This document shows positions 1 through 10,334 of a stretch of 37,440 nt of DNA, piece by piece. The position numbers and the translations under genes are program-made. Below the pieces are notes generated by a model that was not told the DNA's origin, did not search any database, and worked only from the letters and a program-made list of their open reading frames with translations. The DNA lies in assembly GCA_029007845.1 (NCBI GenBank), contig JAQXIP010000040.1, positions 1 to 37,440 of the forward strand, read 5' to 3'. Origin of the DNA: Clostridiales bacterium. GTDB lineage: Bacteria > Bacillota > Clostridia > Lachnospirales > Lachnospiraceae. Each line of letters starts with the position of its first letter. Position 1 is the stretch's first letter.

Positions 1-112
1 CTGCTATCTTCATAAATATACCTTTATACACACTTAAATGCATCTTAATATACTATATGACTAAATTTCTTTACAATAAGATAACAATAAATATATGGCA
101 AGAAACAATTTT

Positions 113-130
113 GTACCCAAATCGTACCCA
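113..130. repeat. Short direct repeat downstream of guaA
   Basis: GTACCCA occurs at 113-119 and again at 124-130, separated by four bases, just beyond the guaA terminator. Bases 1-140 hold no supported gene and are AT-rich. The downstream flank of guaA is a known integration site for mobile elements in bacteria, so the repeat could belong to an attachment site or element edge. No integrase is visible inside the window, so this is only a suggestion. Confidence 0.3.
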
Positions 131-139
131 TCGCCATCT

Positions 140-184
140 AAAAAATCCCTACAAAGCCCATAAATACAGGCTTTGTAGGGATTT
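140..184 (-). terminator. Rho-independent terminator of guaA
   Basis: A perfect 16-bp stem (143-158 pairing with 169-184) with a 10-base loop is followed, read on the minus strand, by a run of six T (complement of 140-145). It begins seven bases after the guaA stop codon. Stem length and T-run are those of a strong intrinsic terminator. Confidence 0.95.
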
Positions 185-190
185 ATCCAT

Positions 191-1735
191 TTATTCAAAC
201 TCAATCGTCCCCGGTGGCTTACTGGTTAAATCATACATTACCCGGTTGACACCTTTCACTTCATTGATGATGCGGCTCATAACCTTCTGCAGTACTTCGA
301 ATGGGATCTCTGCGGCTTCGGCAGTCATGAAGTCGATGGTGTTCACTGCACGAAGAGCAACGGCATAATCGTAGGTTCGCTCATCTCCCATAACACCCAC
401 AGAGCGCATGTTAGTTAAAGCTGCAAAATACTGTCCAATACTCTTATCGTAACCGGCATTGGCAACCTCTTCACGGTAGATAGCATCTGCATCCTGAACG
501 ATTCGGACTTTCTCAGCAGTTACTTCACCGATAATGCGGATGCCAAGTCCTGGTCCCGGGAATGGCTGACGGAATACAAGATATTCCGGTATACCTAATT
601 CCAGACCTGCTTTTCGAACTTCATCCTTAAACAAATCACGCAAAGGCTCAATAATTTCTTTGAAATCAACACAGGATGGCAGGCCTCCTACATTGTGGTG
701 GGACTTGATAACAGCAGATTCCCCGCCAAGACCGCTTTCTACCACGTCCGGGTAGATGGTTCCCTGGACAAGAAAATCTACAGCACCAATCTTTTTTGCT
801 TCTTCTTCGAATACCCGGATGAACTCTTCTCCGATAATCTTCCGTTTCTTTTCTGGCTCTTCTACACCAGCCAGTTTGCTGTAAAAACGCTCCTGAGCGT
901 TGACGCGGATGAAATTCAGATTGTAAGGGCCATCTGGGCCAAAGACAGCTTCCACTTCGTCGCCCTCATTTTTTCTAAGAAGACCGTGATCCACAAAAAC
1001 ACAAGTCAACTGGTCGCCAATCGCTTTCGCCATCATAACAGCTGCCACAGATGAATCCACACCGCCGGACAGGGCGCATAACACCTTGCCATTGCCAACC
1101 TTTTCACGGATTGCTTTGACAGAATTCTCCACAAAGGCATCCATTTTCCATATTCCGGCACATCCACACACATTGATTACAAAATTGCGGAGCATTTTCG
1201 TTCCCTCTTCCGTGTGAAGCACTTCCGGATGGAACTGAATAGCATACAGATTCCGTCTCTGATCTTCGGCTGCTGCCACCGGACAGTCTGCAGTATGGGC
1301 AACCGTCCGGAATCCGTCTGCCACTTTGGAAATATAATCAAAATGGCTCATCCAGCAGATTGTATGGTCGGAAACATTTTGAAATAACGGTGATGTTGTG
1401 TCTACGACCACCTCTGTCTTTCCATATTCCCGTACCGGTGCTTTCTCCACCTTTCCTCCAAGCACATGCATCATAAGCTGTGCCCCATAGCATAGCCCCA
1501 GCACTGGAATACCAAGTTCAAACAATTCCTTAGAACAGGTTGCAGAATCTGCTTCATAGCAGCTATTCGGTCCTCCGGTCAAAATGATTCCTTTCGGATT
1601 CATCGCTTTAATCTGCTCCAGATCCGTCTTGTATGAATAGATTTCGCAGTAGACGTTACATTCCCGGACACGTCTTGCCACCAATTGATTGTACTGGCCG
1701 CCGAAATCAATCACGATTACTTTCTCCTGGTTCAC
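191..1735 (-). CDS. guaA: GMP synthase (glutamine-hydrolysing)
   Basis: Converts XMP to GMP using ATP and glutamine, the last step of guanine nucleotide synthesis in the cytosol. The 514 residues match the usual family length. The class I glutamine amidotransferase domain comes first, with the nucleophile Cys in GLCYGAQ near residue 82 and the His-Glu pair in FHPEV near 170. The ATP pyrophosphatase domain follows with its PP-loop SGGVDSS near 225, then the C-terminal dimerisation domain ending in KPPGTIEFE. The start is GTG at 1735, chosen because AGGAGG lies eight bases upstream. It has its own promoter and terminator, so it is probably monocistronic. I see no purine riboswitch in the roughly 100-nt leader. 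Confidence 0.97.
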   Translation of the reverse strand: MNQEKVIVIDFGGQYNQLVARRVRECNVYCEIYSYKTDLEQIKAMNPKGIILTGGPNSCYEADSATCSKELFELGIPVLGLCYGAQLMMHVLGGKVEKAPVREYGKTEVVVDTTSPLFQNVSDHTICWMSHFDYISKVADGFRTVAHTADCPVAAAEDQRRNLYAIQFHPEVLHTEEGTKMLRNFVINVCGCAGIWKMDAFVENSVKAIREKVGNGKVLCALSGGVDSSVAAVMMAKAIGDQLTCVFVDHGLLRKNEGDEVEAVFGPDGPYNLNFIRVNAQERFYSKLAGVEEPEKKRKIIGEEFIRVFEEEAKKIGAVDFLVQGTIYPDVVESGLGGESAVIKSHHNVGGLPSCVDFKEIIEPLRDLFKDEVRKAGLELGIPEYLVFRQPFPGPGLGIRIIGEVTAEKVRIVQDADAIYREEVANAGYDKSIGQYFAALTNMRSVGVMGDERTYDYAVALRAVNTIDFMTAEAAEIPFEVLQKVMSRIINEVKGVNRVMYDLTSKPPGTIEFE

Positions 1736-1844
1736 TCCTTTTTCCTCCTAACGTATTATCATGTTCTACAGGACACAAAGCCATACTTTCTCATATATCA
1801 TGAAACGATAATCCTTTGCCCCCTAATATCAACAAACTACTACC

Positions 1845-1873
1845 ATTATAAAATAGGCATTTTAGAAAGACAA
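1845..1873 (-). promoter_or_regulatory. Promoter of guaA
   Basis: Minus-strand -35 TTGTCT (1868-1873) and -10 TATAAT (1845-1850) are separated by 17 bp, close to the sigma-A consensus. The predicted leader to the GTG start is about 100 nt. The -35 box lies just past the stop codon of the upstream HD-domain gene. Confidence 0.75.
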
Positions 1874-1879
1874 GGGGTA

Positions 1880-2464
1880 TTATTTTTTTAGTTCATCCAG
1901 ATTTTTTTCATATTCCGGCAGAAATTCCGTAAGGAAAATATCCACTTCCGGAAGATCCATCTCTTCCAGTGCTTTTCGGATGCTTTCCTTCGCACTTAAA
2001 AATTCCCGGTTCCCTGCTTTTTCTTCCTCCATGCATTTGATTAAAGCAGACAGCTTGTCTGCGGCTTTTTCCAATTTCCATAGATATGCTTCCTCATCCT
2101 GAGGGAAAAACAAATCGTGGTAATACGGCTGCATGTCTTTTGGAAGCATATGAAGAAGTTCCATACCAGCGATTTTCTCCACTTCCTTATAAGCCTGCCT
2201 AATCTCACTGTTCCCATATTTTACCGGAGTAGGAAGATCACCCGTGATGATTTCCGTACAATCGTGATACAGCCCTAAAAGAGCTGCCCGCTCCACGTTC
2301 AAATGGTTCTTGCAGCGCACATTACTAATCACAGCAAGGGCATGGGCAAGCATGGCAACCTCCAGGGAATGCTCACTAATATTTTCGGTTACCGCATTAC
2401 GCATCAACGCCCAGCGTTCAATGTATTTCATTCTGGACATCATAGCATAAAACTGTCTGCTCAT
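1880..2464 (-). CDS. YfbR-like HD-domain 5'-deoxynucleotidase
   Basis: A 194-residue HD-domain phosphohydrolase of the YfbR/YGK1 type, a family that removes phosphate from deoxyribonucleoside 5'-monophosphates. The metal-binding pattern is visible: a first His in SEHSLEVA near residue 32, the HD pair in YHDCTEI near 67-68, then the family segment [13 protein letters not shown]. Its ATG overlaps the uvrA stop codon (ATGA), so it is translationally coupled and is the last gene of uvrB-uvrA-yfbR. A nucleotidase after excision-repair genes could serve nucleotide-pool cleaning, but that is inference. Confidence 0.85.
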   Translation of the reverse strand: MSRQFYAMMSRMKYIERWALMRNAVTENISEHSLEVAMLAHALAVISNVRCKNHLNVERAALLGLYHDCTEIITGDLPTPVKYGNSEIRQAYKEVEKIAGMELLHMLPKDMQPYYHDLFFPQDEEAYLWKLEKAADKLSALIKCMEEEKAGNREFLSAKESIRKALEEMDLPEVDIFLTEFLPEYEKNLDELKK

Positions 2465-5310
2465 ACGGTTCTTCCTCCTTTTTCCAGCATTTTTTTAATA
2501 TACTGGCCGGTGTAAGACTGAGGATTCTTTGCCACTTCTTCCGGAGTACCTTTGGCAATCACCGTGCCGCCTCGGTCTCCGCCTTCCGGTCCCATATCAA
2601 TAATATAATCTGCCGTTTTTATCACATCCAGGTTATGCTCAATGACCACTACTGTATTGCCGCCTTCCGTTAAACGGTGGAGAATGTCAATCAGCTTATG
2701 CACATCGGCAAAATGTAGTCCGGTCGTTGGCTCGTCCAATATATATATGGTCTTTCCCGTGCTGCGTTTGCTCAGTTCTGTAGCCAGCTTTACTCTCTGT
2801 GCCTCTCCGCCGGATAATGTTGTTGCCGGCTGTCCCAGACGGATGTAAGAAAGCCCCACGTCATTTAGTGTCTCAATCTTCCGGTAAATACTTGGTACAT
2901 TTTCAAAGAAGCTCATTGCCTCCTCCACCGTCATATCCAGCACGTCATAGATACTTTTTCCCTTATATTTTACTTCAAATGTCTCCCGGTTATAGCGTTT
3001 ACCTCCGCACACCTCACATGGCACATAAATATCTGGAAGAAAATTCATTTCAATCTTAATTATTCCGTCGCCGGAACAAGCCTCACAACGGCCACCCTTC
3101 ACATTAAAACTAAACCGGCCTTTCTGGTAGCCTCTCGCCTTGGCATCCGGTGTAGACGCAAACAGATCCCGGATCATGTCAAATACTCCTGTATAGGTTG
3201 CCGGATTAGAACGAGGTGTCCGCCCAATTGGGGACTGGTCAATATCAATTACTTTGTCAAGTTTATCCATACCCTCAATCCGGTCATGATCCCCAGAGAT
3301 TGTGCGGGCGCGGTTCAGCTCTCTTGCCAGCGTCTTATACAGAATCTCATTTACAAGAGAACTTTTCCCAGATCCCGATACACCGGTAACAGCAGTCATC
3401 ACACCGAGCGGAATGGATACGTGGATATTTTTCAGGTTATGCTCTCTGGCACCGTATATCTCCAGAAAACCAGCAGGTGTTCTACGCTGTTTTGGAATTG
3501 GAATCTGAATCCGTCCGCTTAGATAGGCACCGGTAATCGAATTCGGATTATTCATCAGATCCTGCGCCGTTCCCTCGGCAACTACTTCTCCACCATGTTC
3601 TCCGGCTCCCGGTCCAATATCCACAATATAATCTGCCGCAAACATGGTATCTTCATCATGCTCTACAACAATCAACGTATTTCCCAGATTCTGCAGGTTC
3701 TTTAACGCTCCAAGAAGCTTGTCATTATCCCGCTGGTGTAATCCAATACTCGGCTCGTCCAGAATATATGCCACCCCTACCAGTCCGGAGCCAATCTGGG
3801 TTGCCAGACGAATCCGTTGTGCTTCTCCACCAGATAACGAACCGGTCGGCCGTGCCAGGGACAAATAGTCCAGTCCCACATCCAATAAAAAACCAATTCT
3901 TGACCGGATTTCTTTCAAAATAAGTTTTCCAATCTTTTCCTGTGTCTTAGACAGCTTTAAATTCTCCATAAAGGAAGCCAGGTTTGCAACGGACATTTCC
4001 GTAACTTCCATAATATTCTTATCTCCAACGGTAACCGCCAGCACTTCAGGTTTCAGTCTTTTTCCATGGCACTGGCTGCACGGGGTAATCCGCATAAATG
4101 ACTCATACTCTTGCTTCATAGTGCTTGATGAAGTTTCCCGGTAACGCCGGTTCACATTCTCAATCAGCCCTTCAAACGAAATCTGGTGCAAGCCCTGTTT
4201 ATATTTGCCGTCATAATATACATCCACCGTATCATTGCCGGTACCATATAAAATCACATCTTTTGCCTGCTGGGACAGATCCTGGAATGGTACGTCCAGA
4301 CGGAAATCATATTTTTTTGACAAAGCCTCCAGCATACTTCCGGTAAAGCTCTTAGGATCATTGCTTGACTGCCAGCCAGTGACTGCTATTGCACCTTCCT
4401 TCAGCGATCTGGTCTTGTCTGGAATCATCAGATCCAGGTCAAACTCCATGCTATATCCAATCCCATGACAGACCGGACAAGCTCCAAATGGATTGTTAAA
4501 CGAAAAAATCCTAGGTTCCAGTTCTTCTATAGACACACCACAGTCTGGACAGGAAAAGCTCTGGGAAAACCGGATTGGCTCCCCTCCGATCACGTCTACT
4601 ACAAGCAGACCTTCCGCCAGTTTTAACACATTTTCAATTGAATCTGTCAGACGTTTCTCAATTCCTTCCTTCACGACAAGACGGTCTACCACAATGGATA
4701 TCGTGTGCTTCTTGTTTTTATCCAAAGTAATCTCTTCCGTCAACTCATATTGGCTGTCGTCAATAATTGCACGGACATAACCGCTTTTTCTCGCCTGCTC
4801 TAAAAGCTTCACATGGGTTCCTTTTCTCCCCCGCACTACCGGTGCAAGAAGCTGGATCTTTGTCCGCTCTGGCAGCTTCAGAATCTCATCTACCATCTGG
4901 TCAACGGTCTGCTTTTTTATCTCTTTTCCACACTTTGGGCAGTGGGGAATCCCAATACGGGCATACAAAAGCCGGAAGTAATCATAAACCTCTGTTACCG
5001 TTCCAACCGTGGAACGAGGATTGCGGTTTGTGGACTTCTGGTCAATGGAAATAGCCGGAGGAAGTCCTTCGATGCTCTCCACTTCCGGCTTCTCCATCTG
5101 TCCTAAAAACTGTCTGGCATAAGAAGACAGAGATTCCATATATCTTCTCTGCCCCTCCGCATAGATCGTATCAAAAGCCAGGGAAGATTTTCCCGAACCG
5201 CTAAGTCCGGTAAGCACTACAAACTGATCCCTTGGTATCTTCACATGAATGCCTTTCAGGTTATGCTCTCTTGCGCCACGGATCGTTATATATTTTTTTG
5301 TGTCTGACAT
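2461..5310 (-). CDS. uvrA: Excinuclease ABC subunit A
   Basis: Damage-recognition ATPase of nucleotide excision repair; it dimerises and loads UvrB on damaged DNA. At 949 residues it has normal length. Two ABC ATPase modules are visible: Walker [10 protein letters not shown] near residue 35 and GVSGSGKSS near 640, and two signatures, [13 protein letters not shown] and [13 protein letters not shown]. Zinc-binding cysteine pairs are present (CPDC/CPVC in the first half, CEAC/CEVC in the second). The ATG at 5310 has GGAGC six to seven bases upstream. It starts 16 bp after the uvrB stop and overlaps the next gene by 4 nt, so it is expressed from the SOS-controlled uvrB promoter. Confidence 0.97.
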   Translation of the reverse strand: MSDTKKYITIRGAREHNLKGIHVKIPRDQFVVLTGLSGSGKSSLAFDTIYAEGQRRYMESLSSYARQFLGQMEKPEVESIEGLPPAISIDQKSTNRNPRSTVGTVTEVYDYFRLLYARIGIPHCPKCGKEIKKQTVDQMVDEILKLPERTKIQLLAPVVRGRKGTHVKLLEQARKSGYVRAIIDDSQYELTEEITLDKNKKHTISIVVDRLVVKEGIEKRLTDSIENVLKLAEGLLVVDVIGGEPIRFSQSFSCPDCGVSIEELEPRIFSFNNPFGACPVCHGIGYSMEFDLDLMIPDKTRSLKEGAIAVTGWQSSNDPKSFTGSMLEALSKKYDFRLDVPFQDLSQQAKDVILYGTGNDTVDVYYDGKYKQGLHQISFEGLIENVNRRYRETSSSTMKQEYESFMRITPCSQCHGKRLKPEVLAVTVGDKNIMEVTEMSVANLASFMENLKLSKTQEKIGKLILKEIRSRIGFLLDVGLDYLSLARPTGSLSGGEAQRIRLATQIGSGLVGVAYILDEPSIGLHQRDNDKLLGALKNLQNLGNTLIVVEHDEDTMFAADYIVDIGPGAGEHGGEVVAEGTAQDLMNNPNSITGAYLSGRIQIPIPKQRRTPAGFLEIYGAREHNLKNIHVSIPLGVMTAVTGVSGSGKSSLVNEILYKTLARELNRARTISGDHDRIEGMDKLDKVIDIDQSPIGRTPRSNPATYTGVFDMIRDLFASTPDAKARGYQKGRFSFNVKGGRCEACSGDGIIKIEMNFLPDIYVPCEVCGGKRYNRETFEVKYKGKSIYDVLDMTVEEAMSFFENVPSIYRKIETLNDVGLSYIRLGQPATTLSGGEAQRVKLATELSKRSTGKTIYILDEPTTGLHFADVHKLIDILHRLTEGGNTVVVIEHNLDVIKTADYIIDMGPEGGDRGGTVIAKGTPEEVAKNPQSYTGQYIKKMLEKGGRTV

Positions 5311-5326
5311 GGTATTGGCTCCTTTT

Positions 5327-7327
5327 TTATTCTTCTATATCCACTAATGTCTGCTTTAGTTCAATGAGCTGATCGCGGAGAGTTGCTGCCAGTTCAAAGT
5401 TCAGTTCAGCCGCAGCCGTGTGCATCTTCTTAGATATAGTGGAAATCAGTTTTTCCAGTTCCTTCTTTGACATGGACTCTGGATCTTTCTCCAGATCAAT
5501 CCGGTCGTTCTCAACTTTTTTCGATATACGGATTAAATCCCGTACCGCTTTCTTAACTGTGGTCGGTGTAATTCCGTGCTTTTTGTTATATGCATCCTGA
5601 ATGGAACGGCGGCGGTTTGTCTCATCAATGGCTCTCCTCATTGAGTCTGTTATGTGGTCAGCATACATAATCACATGCCCATCTGCATTACGAGCTGCAC
5701 GTCCTATGGTCTGGATCAGGGAAGTCTCTGAGCGAAGAAATCCTTCCTTATCGGCATCCAGAATTGCCACCAGTGTAATCTCTGGGATATCCAGACCTTC
5801 CCTCAGCAGATTGATTCCTACCAGCACATCAAAAACATCCATCCGCATATCCCGGATAATCTCAGAACGCTCCAGCGTATCAATATCCGAATGGAGATAT
5901 TTGACACGAATTCCAAGCTCACGCATATAATCCGTCAGATCTTCCGCCATTTTCTTGGTCAGCGTTGTAACAAGAACTTTGTTATGACCATCTATCTCTT
6001 TTCGCACTTCATGAACCAAATCATCAATCTGTCCTTCCACCGGACGTACAATCACTTCCGGGTCAAGCAGCCCGGTTGGGCGGATAATCTGCTCGACCCG
6101 CATCATTTCATGGTTTTCTTCATATTCATTCGGAGTGGCCGATACAAAAAGCATCTGGTTTATCTTATTTTCAAATTCATCAAAACAAAGAGGACGGTTA
6201 TCCTTTGCAGAAGGAAGCCGGAATCCATAGTCTACCAGACAAGTCTTTCTGGACTGGTCACCTGCATACATGCCACGCACCTGTGGGATCGTTATATGGG
6301 ACTCGTCCACAATAATCAGGTAATCTTCCGGAAAGAAATCCATCAGGGTATATGGTGCAGCCCCCGCTTCGAGTCCATTCAGATGTCTGGAATAGTTCTC
6401 AATTCCAGAGCAGAATCCCGTTTCCCGCAGCATTTCCAGATCAAAATTAGTTCTCTCGCTAATGCGCTGCGCTTCTAACAATTTATCTTCCCTTTTAAAA
6501 TAATCTACACGTTCTTTTAATTCTTCTTCAATATTGTGAAGGGCAGTCTGCATATATGCCGGGTCTACCACATAGTGGGATGCAGGGTATATACAGGCGT
6601 GCTCCAGCTCATACTTCACCTGTCCGGTAAGCACATCAACTTCTGTCAGCCGGTCAATCTCATCTCCAAAGAACTCCACACGGATTGCTGTGTCAGAGGC
6701 GGATGCTTCAAAAATCTCCAACGTATCTCCCCGCACACGGAAAGTTCCCCGCTTAAAATCCATATCATTTCTCGTATACTGAATCTCGATCAGCTTGTCA
6801 ATAATCTCGTCCCGGTCTCTCTCCATGCCCGGACGCAGAGAAATGGTCATATTCTGGTAGAATTCCGGGCTACCTAAACCATAGATACAGGATACACTGG
6901 CCACAATAATCACATCCCTCCGCTCTGACAGGGCAGATGTAGCAGAATGCCGCAGCTTATCAATCTCTTCGTTAACTGCAGAATCCTTTGCAATGTATGT
7001 GTCTGTGGAAGGGACGTAGGCTTCCGGCTGATAATAGTCGTAGTAGGATACAAAGTACTCTACTGCATTTTCAGGGAAAAACTCCTTAAATTCCCCGTAA
7101 AGCTGTGCGGCAAGCGTTTTATTGTGCGCTATTACCAAAGTCGGCTTATTCAGTTTCGCTATCACATTTGCCATAGTAAATGTCTTACCAGAGCCTGTAA
7201 CTCCCAATAAAGTCTGGAATTGATTACCTTCCTTAAAACCATTCACGAGTGCTTCTATTGCTTGAGGCTGGTCCCCGGTTGGTTGATACTCACTGTGAAG
7301 TTTAAATATACTTTGTTCAGTTTGCAC
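5327..7327 (-). CDS. uvrB: Excinuclease ABC subunit B
   Basis: Helicase-like subunit that verifies damage and recruits UvrC. Walker A GVTGSGKT, the beta-hairpin region rich in Tyr ([13 protein letters not shown]), the DESH box, the helicase motif QTIGRAARN and a C-terminal UVR motif (about 35 residues, interacting with UvrC) are all present. I place the start at GTG 7327, giving 666 residues, because GGAGGTGG sits four bases upstream and the protein then begins just before the conserved [14 protein letters not shown] longer in-frame ORF begins at 7399, but it adds 24 residues that the family lacks and runs through this ribosome binding site. The operon continues to uvrA and yfbR. Confidence 0.96.
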   Translation of the reverse strand: MQTEQSIFKLHSEYQPTGDQPQAIEALVNGFKEGNQFQTLLGVTGSGKTFTMANVIAKLNKPTLVIAHNKTLAAQLYGEFKEFFPENAVEYFVSYYDYYQPEAYVPSTDTYIAKDSAVNEEIDKLRHSATSALSERRDVIIVASVSCIYGLGSPEFYQNMTISLRPGMERDRDEIIDKLIEIQYTRNDMDFKRGTFRVRGDTLEIFEASASDTAIRVEFFGDEIDRLTEVDVLTGQVKYELEHACIYPASHYVVDPAYMQTALHNIEEELKERVDYFKREDKLLEAQRISERTNFDLEMLRETGFCSGIENYSRHLNGLEAGAAPYTLMDFFPEDYLIIVDESHITIPQVRGMYAGDQSRKTCLVDYGFRLPSAKDNRPLCFDEFENKINQMLFVSATPNEYEENHEMMRVEQIIRPTGLLDPEVIVRPVEGQIDDLVHEVRKEIDGHNKVLVTTLTKKMAEDLTDYMRELGIRVKYLHSDIDTLERSEIIRDMRMDVFDVLVGINLLREGLDIPEITLVAILDADKEGFLRSETSLIQTIGRAARNADGHVIMYADHITDSMRRAIDETNRRRSIQDAYNKKHGITPTTVKKAVRDLIRISKKVENDRIDLEKDPESMSKKELEKLISTISKKMHTAAAELNFELAATLRDQLIELKQTLVDIEE

Positions 7328-7508
7328 AAAACCACCTCCATCATTTGATAATAAAAAAGTTCGTCTATTCGCCCAAAATTCGTCCATATGCATTTTCACT
7401 TTTCATCAAGAACACCCTCTGGACGAATGAGCGTAACCTTTCCCAATTTTCCTTACTCCACACCCCCACGTATCACAGCATGGACTAAATGGAACGAAAT
7501 TACTTTTT

Positions 7509-7537
7509 AGTATAGCACAAATATACATAGTTGTCCA
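7509..7537 (-). promoter_or_regulatory. Promoter of the uvrB-uvrA-yfbR operon
   Basis: Minus-strand -35 TGGACA (7532-7537) and -10 TATACT (7509-7514) with a 17-bp spacer. Transcription would start near 7502, giving a leader of about 175 nt before the uvrB GTG. The adjacent SOS box supports this placement. Confidence 0.7.
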
Positions 7538-7544
7538 TCATTTT

Positions 7545-7558
7545 CGAACATTTGTTCC
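7545..7558. promoter_or_regulatory. LexA (SOS) box
   Basis: CGAACATTTGTTCC matches the Bacillus-type LexA operator CGAAC-N4-GTTCG in nine of ten defined positions. It lies seven bases upstream of the predicted -35 element of the uvrB promoter. uvrB is a classical SOS gene in Firmicutes, so DNA-damage induction of the operon is expected. Confidence 0.8.
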
Positions 7559-7559
7559 T

Positions 7560-7825
7560 TTATTGTATGCATCATACCATAAACATTTTTAAGTAAATTT
7601 TTTCCACCACCTTCTTTTACCTTTTCCCATATGTTGTCTGACTTCCTTCTATTTTTGCATAAAAATACCACAGAACAGATTTCTCTATCCTGCGGCTTTT
7701 CCATAATCACTTTAACTTTCACATTTTCTAGCTTTTCCAATTTTTTTCTCTAATTTCGCCGATCTGTTCCTTTCCATGAAGATTCTCCATTTTGCGTTTC
7801 TAAAATGACTTCATTGGTGCCATTC
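7560..7825. other. Intergenic stretch between ctp protease and uvrB
   Basis: The roughly 500 bp from 7328 to 7825 contains the uvrB leader, promoter and SOS box at its low end. The remainder shows no recognisable gene, hairpin terminator or repeat. A 77-codon minus-strand reading frame (7507-7740, TTG start) runs through it, but has no convincing ribosome binding site and overlaps the SOS box and promoter, so I do not count it as a gene. Confidence 0.5.
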
Positions 7826-9079
7826 TTACTTGATCTCTGACTTTACCGTTTCGATTGCCTTCATAAGCTGGTTATCTTCTGATTCCTTCGCTGTGGACCA
7901 GTCTTCTACCTTTTCATCCAGTTCTACCGAAATGTCTGGTTCCAGACCGGTTCCGTGGATATTTCTTCCGTTTGGCGTGTAATATTTGGCAGTGGTGAGT
8001 TTCACAGCAGTTCCATCACCAAGATTAAAAATAGACTGCACAATTCCCTTTCCAAAAGTCTTTGTTCCAACCAGCTTTGCCACACCATAATCCTGCAATG
8101 CTCCGGCAAAAATCTCAGAAGCACTGGCACTGTTCCCATTCACAAGAACAGCCATTGGGAGATCAAGGGAATCCTTGTCTTCACAATAGTATTCCTCTCC
8201 CTCTCCATTTTTGTCCTTTGTATATACCAGTTTTCCTTCCTCAAGAATCCGGTCCAGCATATCAGTTGCTGTATCCAGCACACCGCCGCCGTTGTCCCGC
8301 AGGTCAATAATCAGACCTTTCATTTTTTGTTTTTCCAGATCATCGACTGCAGAACGGAACTGTTTTTTTGTTACTACATCAAAGGATTCTATCTGAATAT
8401 ATCCGATTTGATCCGACAGCATTTTGTATGTGACGGTCGGCACTTCCACTTTTTTTCTTGTAATGGTAAATGCAATGGGTTCCTCTTCCCCTTCCCGCAC
8501 AACCTCAATATGAACTTTTGTATTCTTTTTTCCCTTCAGCTTCGTCACAACAGAAGTCAGATCCTGTCCGGTTACCTCTTCTTCTTCCACTGTATATAGA
8601 ATATCTCCTGCTTTTAAGCCTGCTTCACTGGCAGGAGCCCCTTCAAACGGTTTTACAATCGTAATGATTCCTGTGGCCGGATCCTGGCTTACTGTAGCTC
8701 CAACGCCGCAATAATCTCCATTGGTGGAAGTCTGCAGTGAATCATATTCTTCTTCGCTATAATAAACAGAATACGGATCACTAAGACCGCTTACATAGCC
8801 TTGATAGATTCCATCTTCCATTTTCTCAGCAGAAGTACCGTTCTTAGTCGTATCTAAATAAAACCGTTCGATATACTGCTGTAGCAAATCCAGTTTCTTC
8901 TGCACCAGATCATCTGAAATCTCCAGATCCTCCCCGGATATCTCCTGCTGACTCTTTTGTTCCATTCGGTTATCCAAAAAACCTTTTACCATCAGCCGAC
9001 CGAATACGACCATTAGCACAACCAATAAAACGGCGCCTGCTCCAGTCAGCATTCCGTAAATAAAACTATTTTTTTTCAT
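7826..9079 (-). CDS. S41 carboxyl-terminal processing protease (CtpA/CtpB type)
   Basis: A membrane-anchored, extracytoplasmic serine protease. One N-terminal transmembrane helix (about residues 8-32) is followed by a prodomain-like segment, a PDZ domain (about 110-200) and the S41 catalytic domain. The catalytic Ser is seen in NGNSASASE and the Lys in KTFGKGIVQ, the classical Ser-Lys dyad. Its 417 residues fit the family. It begins 22 bp after the M23 hydrolase gene, making it the last gene of the ftsE-ftsX-M23-ctp cluster. A role in processing cell-wall hydrolases or their regulators is suggested by context and by CtpB-type enzymes in other bacteria. Confidence 0.92.
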   Translation of the reverse strand: MKKNSFIYGMLTGAGAVLLVVLMVVFGRLMVKGFLDNRMEQKSQQEISGEDLEISDDLVQKKLDLLQQYIERFYLDTTKNGTSAEKMEDGIYQGYVSGLSDPYSVYYSEEEYDSLQTSTNGDYCGVGATVSQDPATGIITIVKPFEGAPASEAGLKAGDILYTVEEEEVTGQDLTSVVTKLKGKKNTKVHIEVVREGEEEPIAFTITRKKVEVPTVTYKMLSDQIGYIQIESFDVVTKKQFRSAVDDLEKQKMKGLIIDLRDNGGGVLDTATDMLDRILEEGKLVYTKDKNGEGEEYYCEDKDSLDLPMAVLVNGNSASASEIFAGALQDYGVAKLVGTKTFGKGIVQSIFNLGDGTAVKLTTAKYYTPNGRNIHGTGLEPDISVELDEKVEDWSTAKESEDNQLMKAIETVKSEIK

Positions 9080-9101
9080 AAAATGACTCTTCTTTCCATA
9101 A

Positions 9102-10289
9102 TTATGGCTGTTTTACGTAAATTAACGGATTGACATAATTGCCTTTTACCGATATTGCAAAATGAAGATGCGGACCAGTAGATACGCCCGTATTCCCTGA
9201 TTTTGCCACGACATCACCCTGGCTTACCATGTCTCCTACCGATACACACAAGCTGGAACAATGCATATAAACCGTATATGTGCTGTCGCCATGATAGATC
9301 ATTACATAATTACCGCCAGATGCAGAATAAGATGCTGTTACTACTTTCCCGGCTGCAGCAGCACACACATCCGTTCCTACCGGTGTTGCAATATCAATTC
9401 CCTTATGGTAAGTGCTGGCTCCCGCTGTCGGCTGCTTCCGGTATCCAAAAGTAGATGTAATTCTTCCTGACACATTTAACGGCCACCGGTAACCACTTTC
9501 TCCGACTGTAATATGTGCGTCTTCGCTTCCAGCTGCAGCTGCCGCATCTTCTGCCTGTCTCTGTTTCTCAAGAATGGCCTCAATCTCTTCTTCCGTCTGC
9601 TGGATCTTTTTCTCATACGCAGTCAGCTCAGAACTGGATTTGGATATTGTCTTCTGATAGGCTAATAATTCCTCCTGTTTTGCATCAGAAATGTCCTGCA
9701 TAGAAGCCCGCTGGTCAATCAATGATTCTTTCAGTTCTGCGATCTGCTGGCGCTGCTCTTTTACTTCCTTTGTCTTAATTGCCACCTGCTCTTTTAGTTT
9801 TTTGTAATCCTGGAACAGCCGGTTGTCATAATCCGCTATTTTACTCACGTATTCCGTACGGTTTAAAAGCTGTGCAACACTGCTGGACGTTAACAGTGTA
9901 TTCAGGTATCCCTCATTTCCATTCTCATACATATACTGTATGCGTTTTTTCATCTTCGCATACTGGACTTCTTCTTCCTTTTTTGCATTCGCTAATTGAA
10001 TCTTCGTTTTCTTGTATTTTTTACTTACCTTCTCATATTTTTTCTGGACACCGGTTATCTCATCGTTAAGATTATTCATCTGGCTATCCATGCGCTCAAT
10101 ATATTCCAGAATATCCTCTTCCGATTCTTTCAAAAGATCCAGTTTTTCTGAAACTTCCTGTTTTCCTTTTTCCAGTTCTTCCTGCTTTTTCTTAGCTTCT
10201 TCAAGCTCATTGGCCTGAATCACTGCTGCAGGCTGGCTGGTAAACAAAAGAACAAATGCCATGCATAGGATGACAACCTTTTTCTTCAT
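9102..10289 (-). CDS. Secreted murein hydrolase, coiled coil plus M23 peptidase domain
   Basis: A 395-residue exported protein. It has a signal peptide (about 1-26), a long Lys/Glu-rich coiled coil (about 27-245) and a C-terminal LytM/M23 zinc peptidase domain (about 268-392). The M23 residues are intact: HxxxD in YHKGID, the MH before CSS, and HLHF near the end, so it should be active rather than an EnvC-like inactive activator. The layout is like that of PcsB/EnvC partners of FtsEX, in which the coiled coil docks on FtsX. The gene follows ftsX by 45 bp with a strong site (GGGGGA) before the ATG. Cell-division peptidoglycan cleavage is the likely job. Confidence 0.92.
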   Translation of the reverse strand: MKKKVVILCMAFVLLFTSQPAAVIQANELEEAKKKQEELEKGKQEVSEKLDLLKESEEDILEYIERMDSQMNNLNDEITGVQKKYEKVSKKYKKTKIQLANAKKEEEVQYAKMKKRIQYMYENGNEGYLNTLLTSSSVAQLLNRTEYVSKIADYDNRLFQDYKKLKEQVAIKTKEVKEQRQQIAELKESLIDQRASMQDISDAKQEELLAYQKTISKSSSELTAYEKKIQQTEEEIEAILEKQRQAEDAAAAAGSEDAHITVGESGYRWPLNVSGRITSTFGYRKQPTAGASTYHKGIDIATPVGTDVCAAAAGKVVTASYSASGGNYVMIYHGDSTYTVYMHCSSLCVSVGDMVSQGDVVAKSGNTGVSTGPHLHFAISVKGNYVNPLIYVKQP

Positions 10290-10334
10290 TTCATTTCCCC
10301 CTTCGCCACATAAATAGACACACCGACCATTTCA

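Noticed and set aside
57-368. A 103-codon plus-strand frame over the end of guaA
   Set aside because: Antisense to guaA and runs through its terminator; composition is not protein-like.
1741-1838. Guanine-sensing riboswitch in the guaA leader
   Set aside because: The conserved purine riboswitch core and paired loops are not recognisable in the leader.
7507-7740. A 77-codon minus-strand reading frame between the ctp protease and uvrB genes
   Set aside because: TTG start without a good ribosome binding site, no recognisable family, and it overlaps the uvrB promoter and SOS box.
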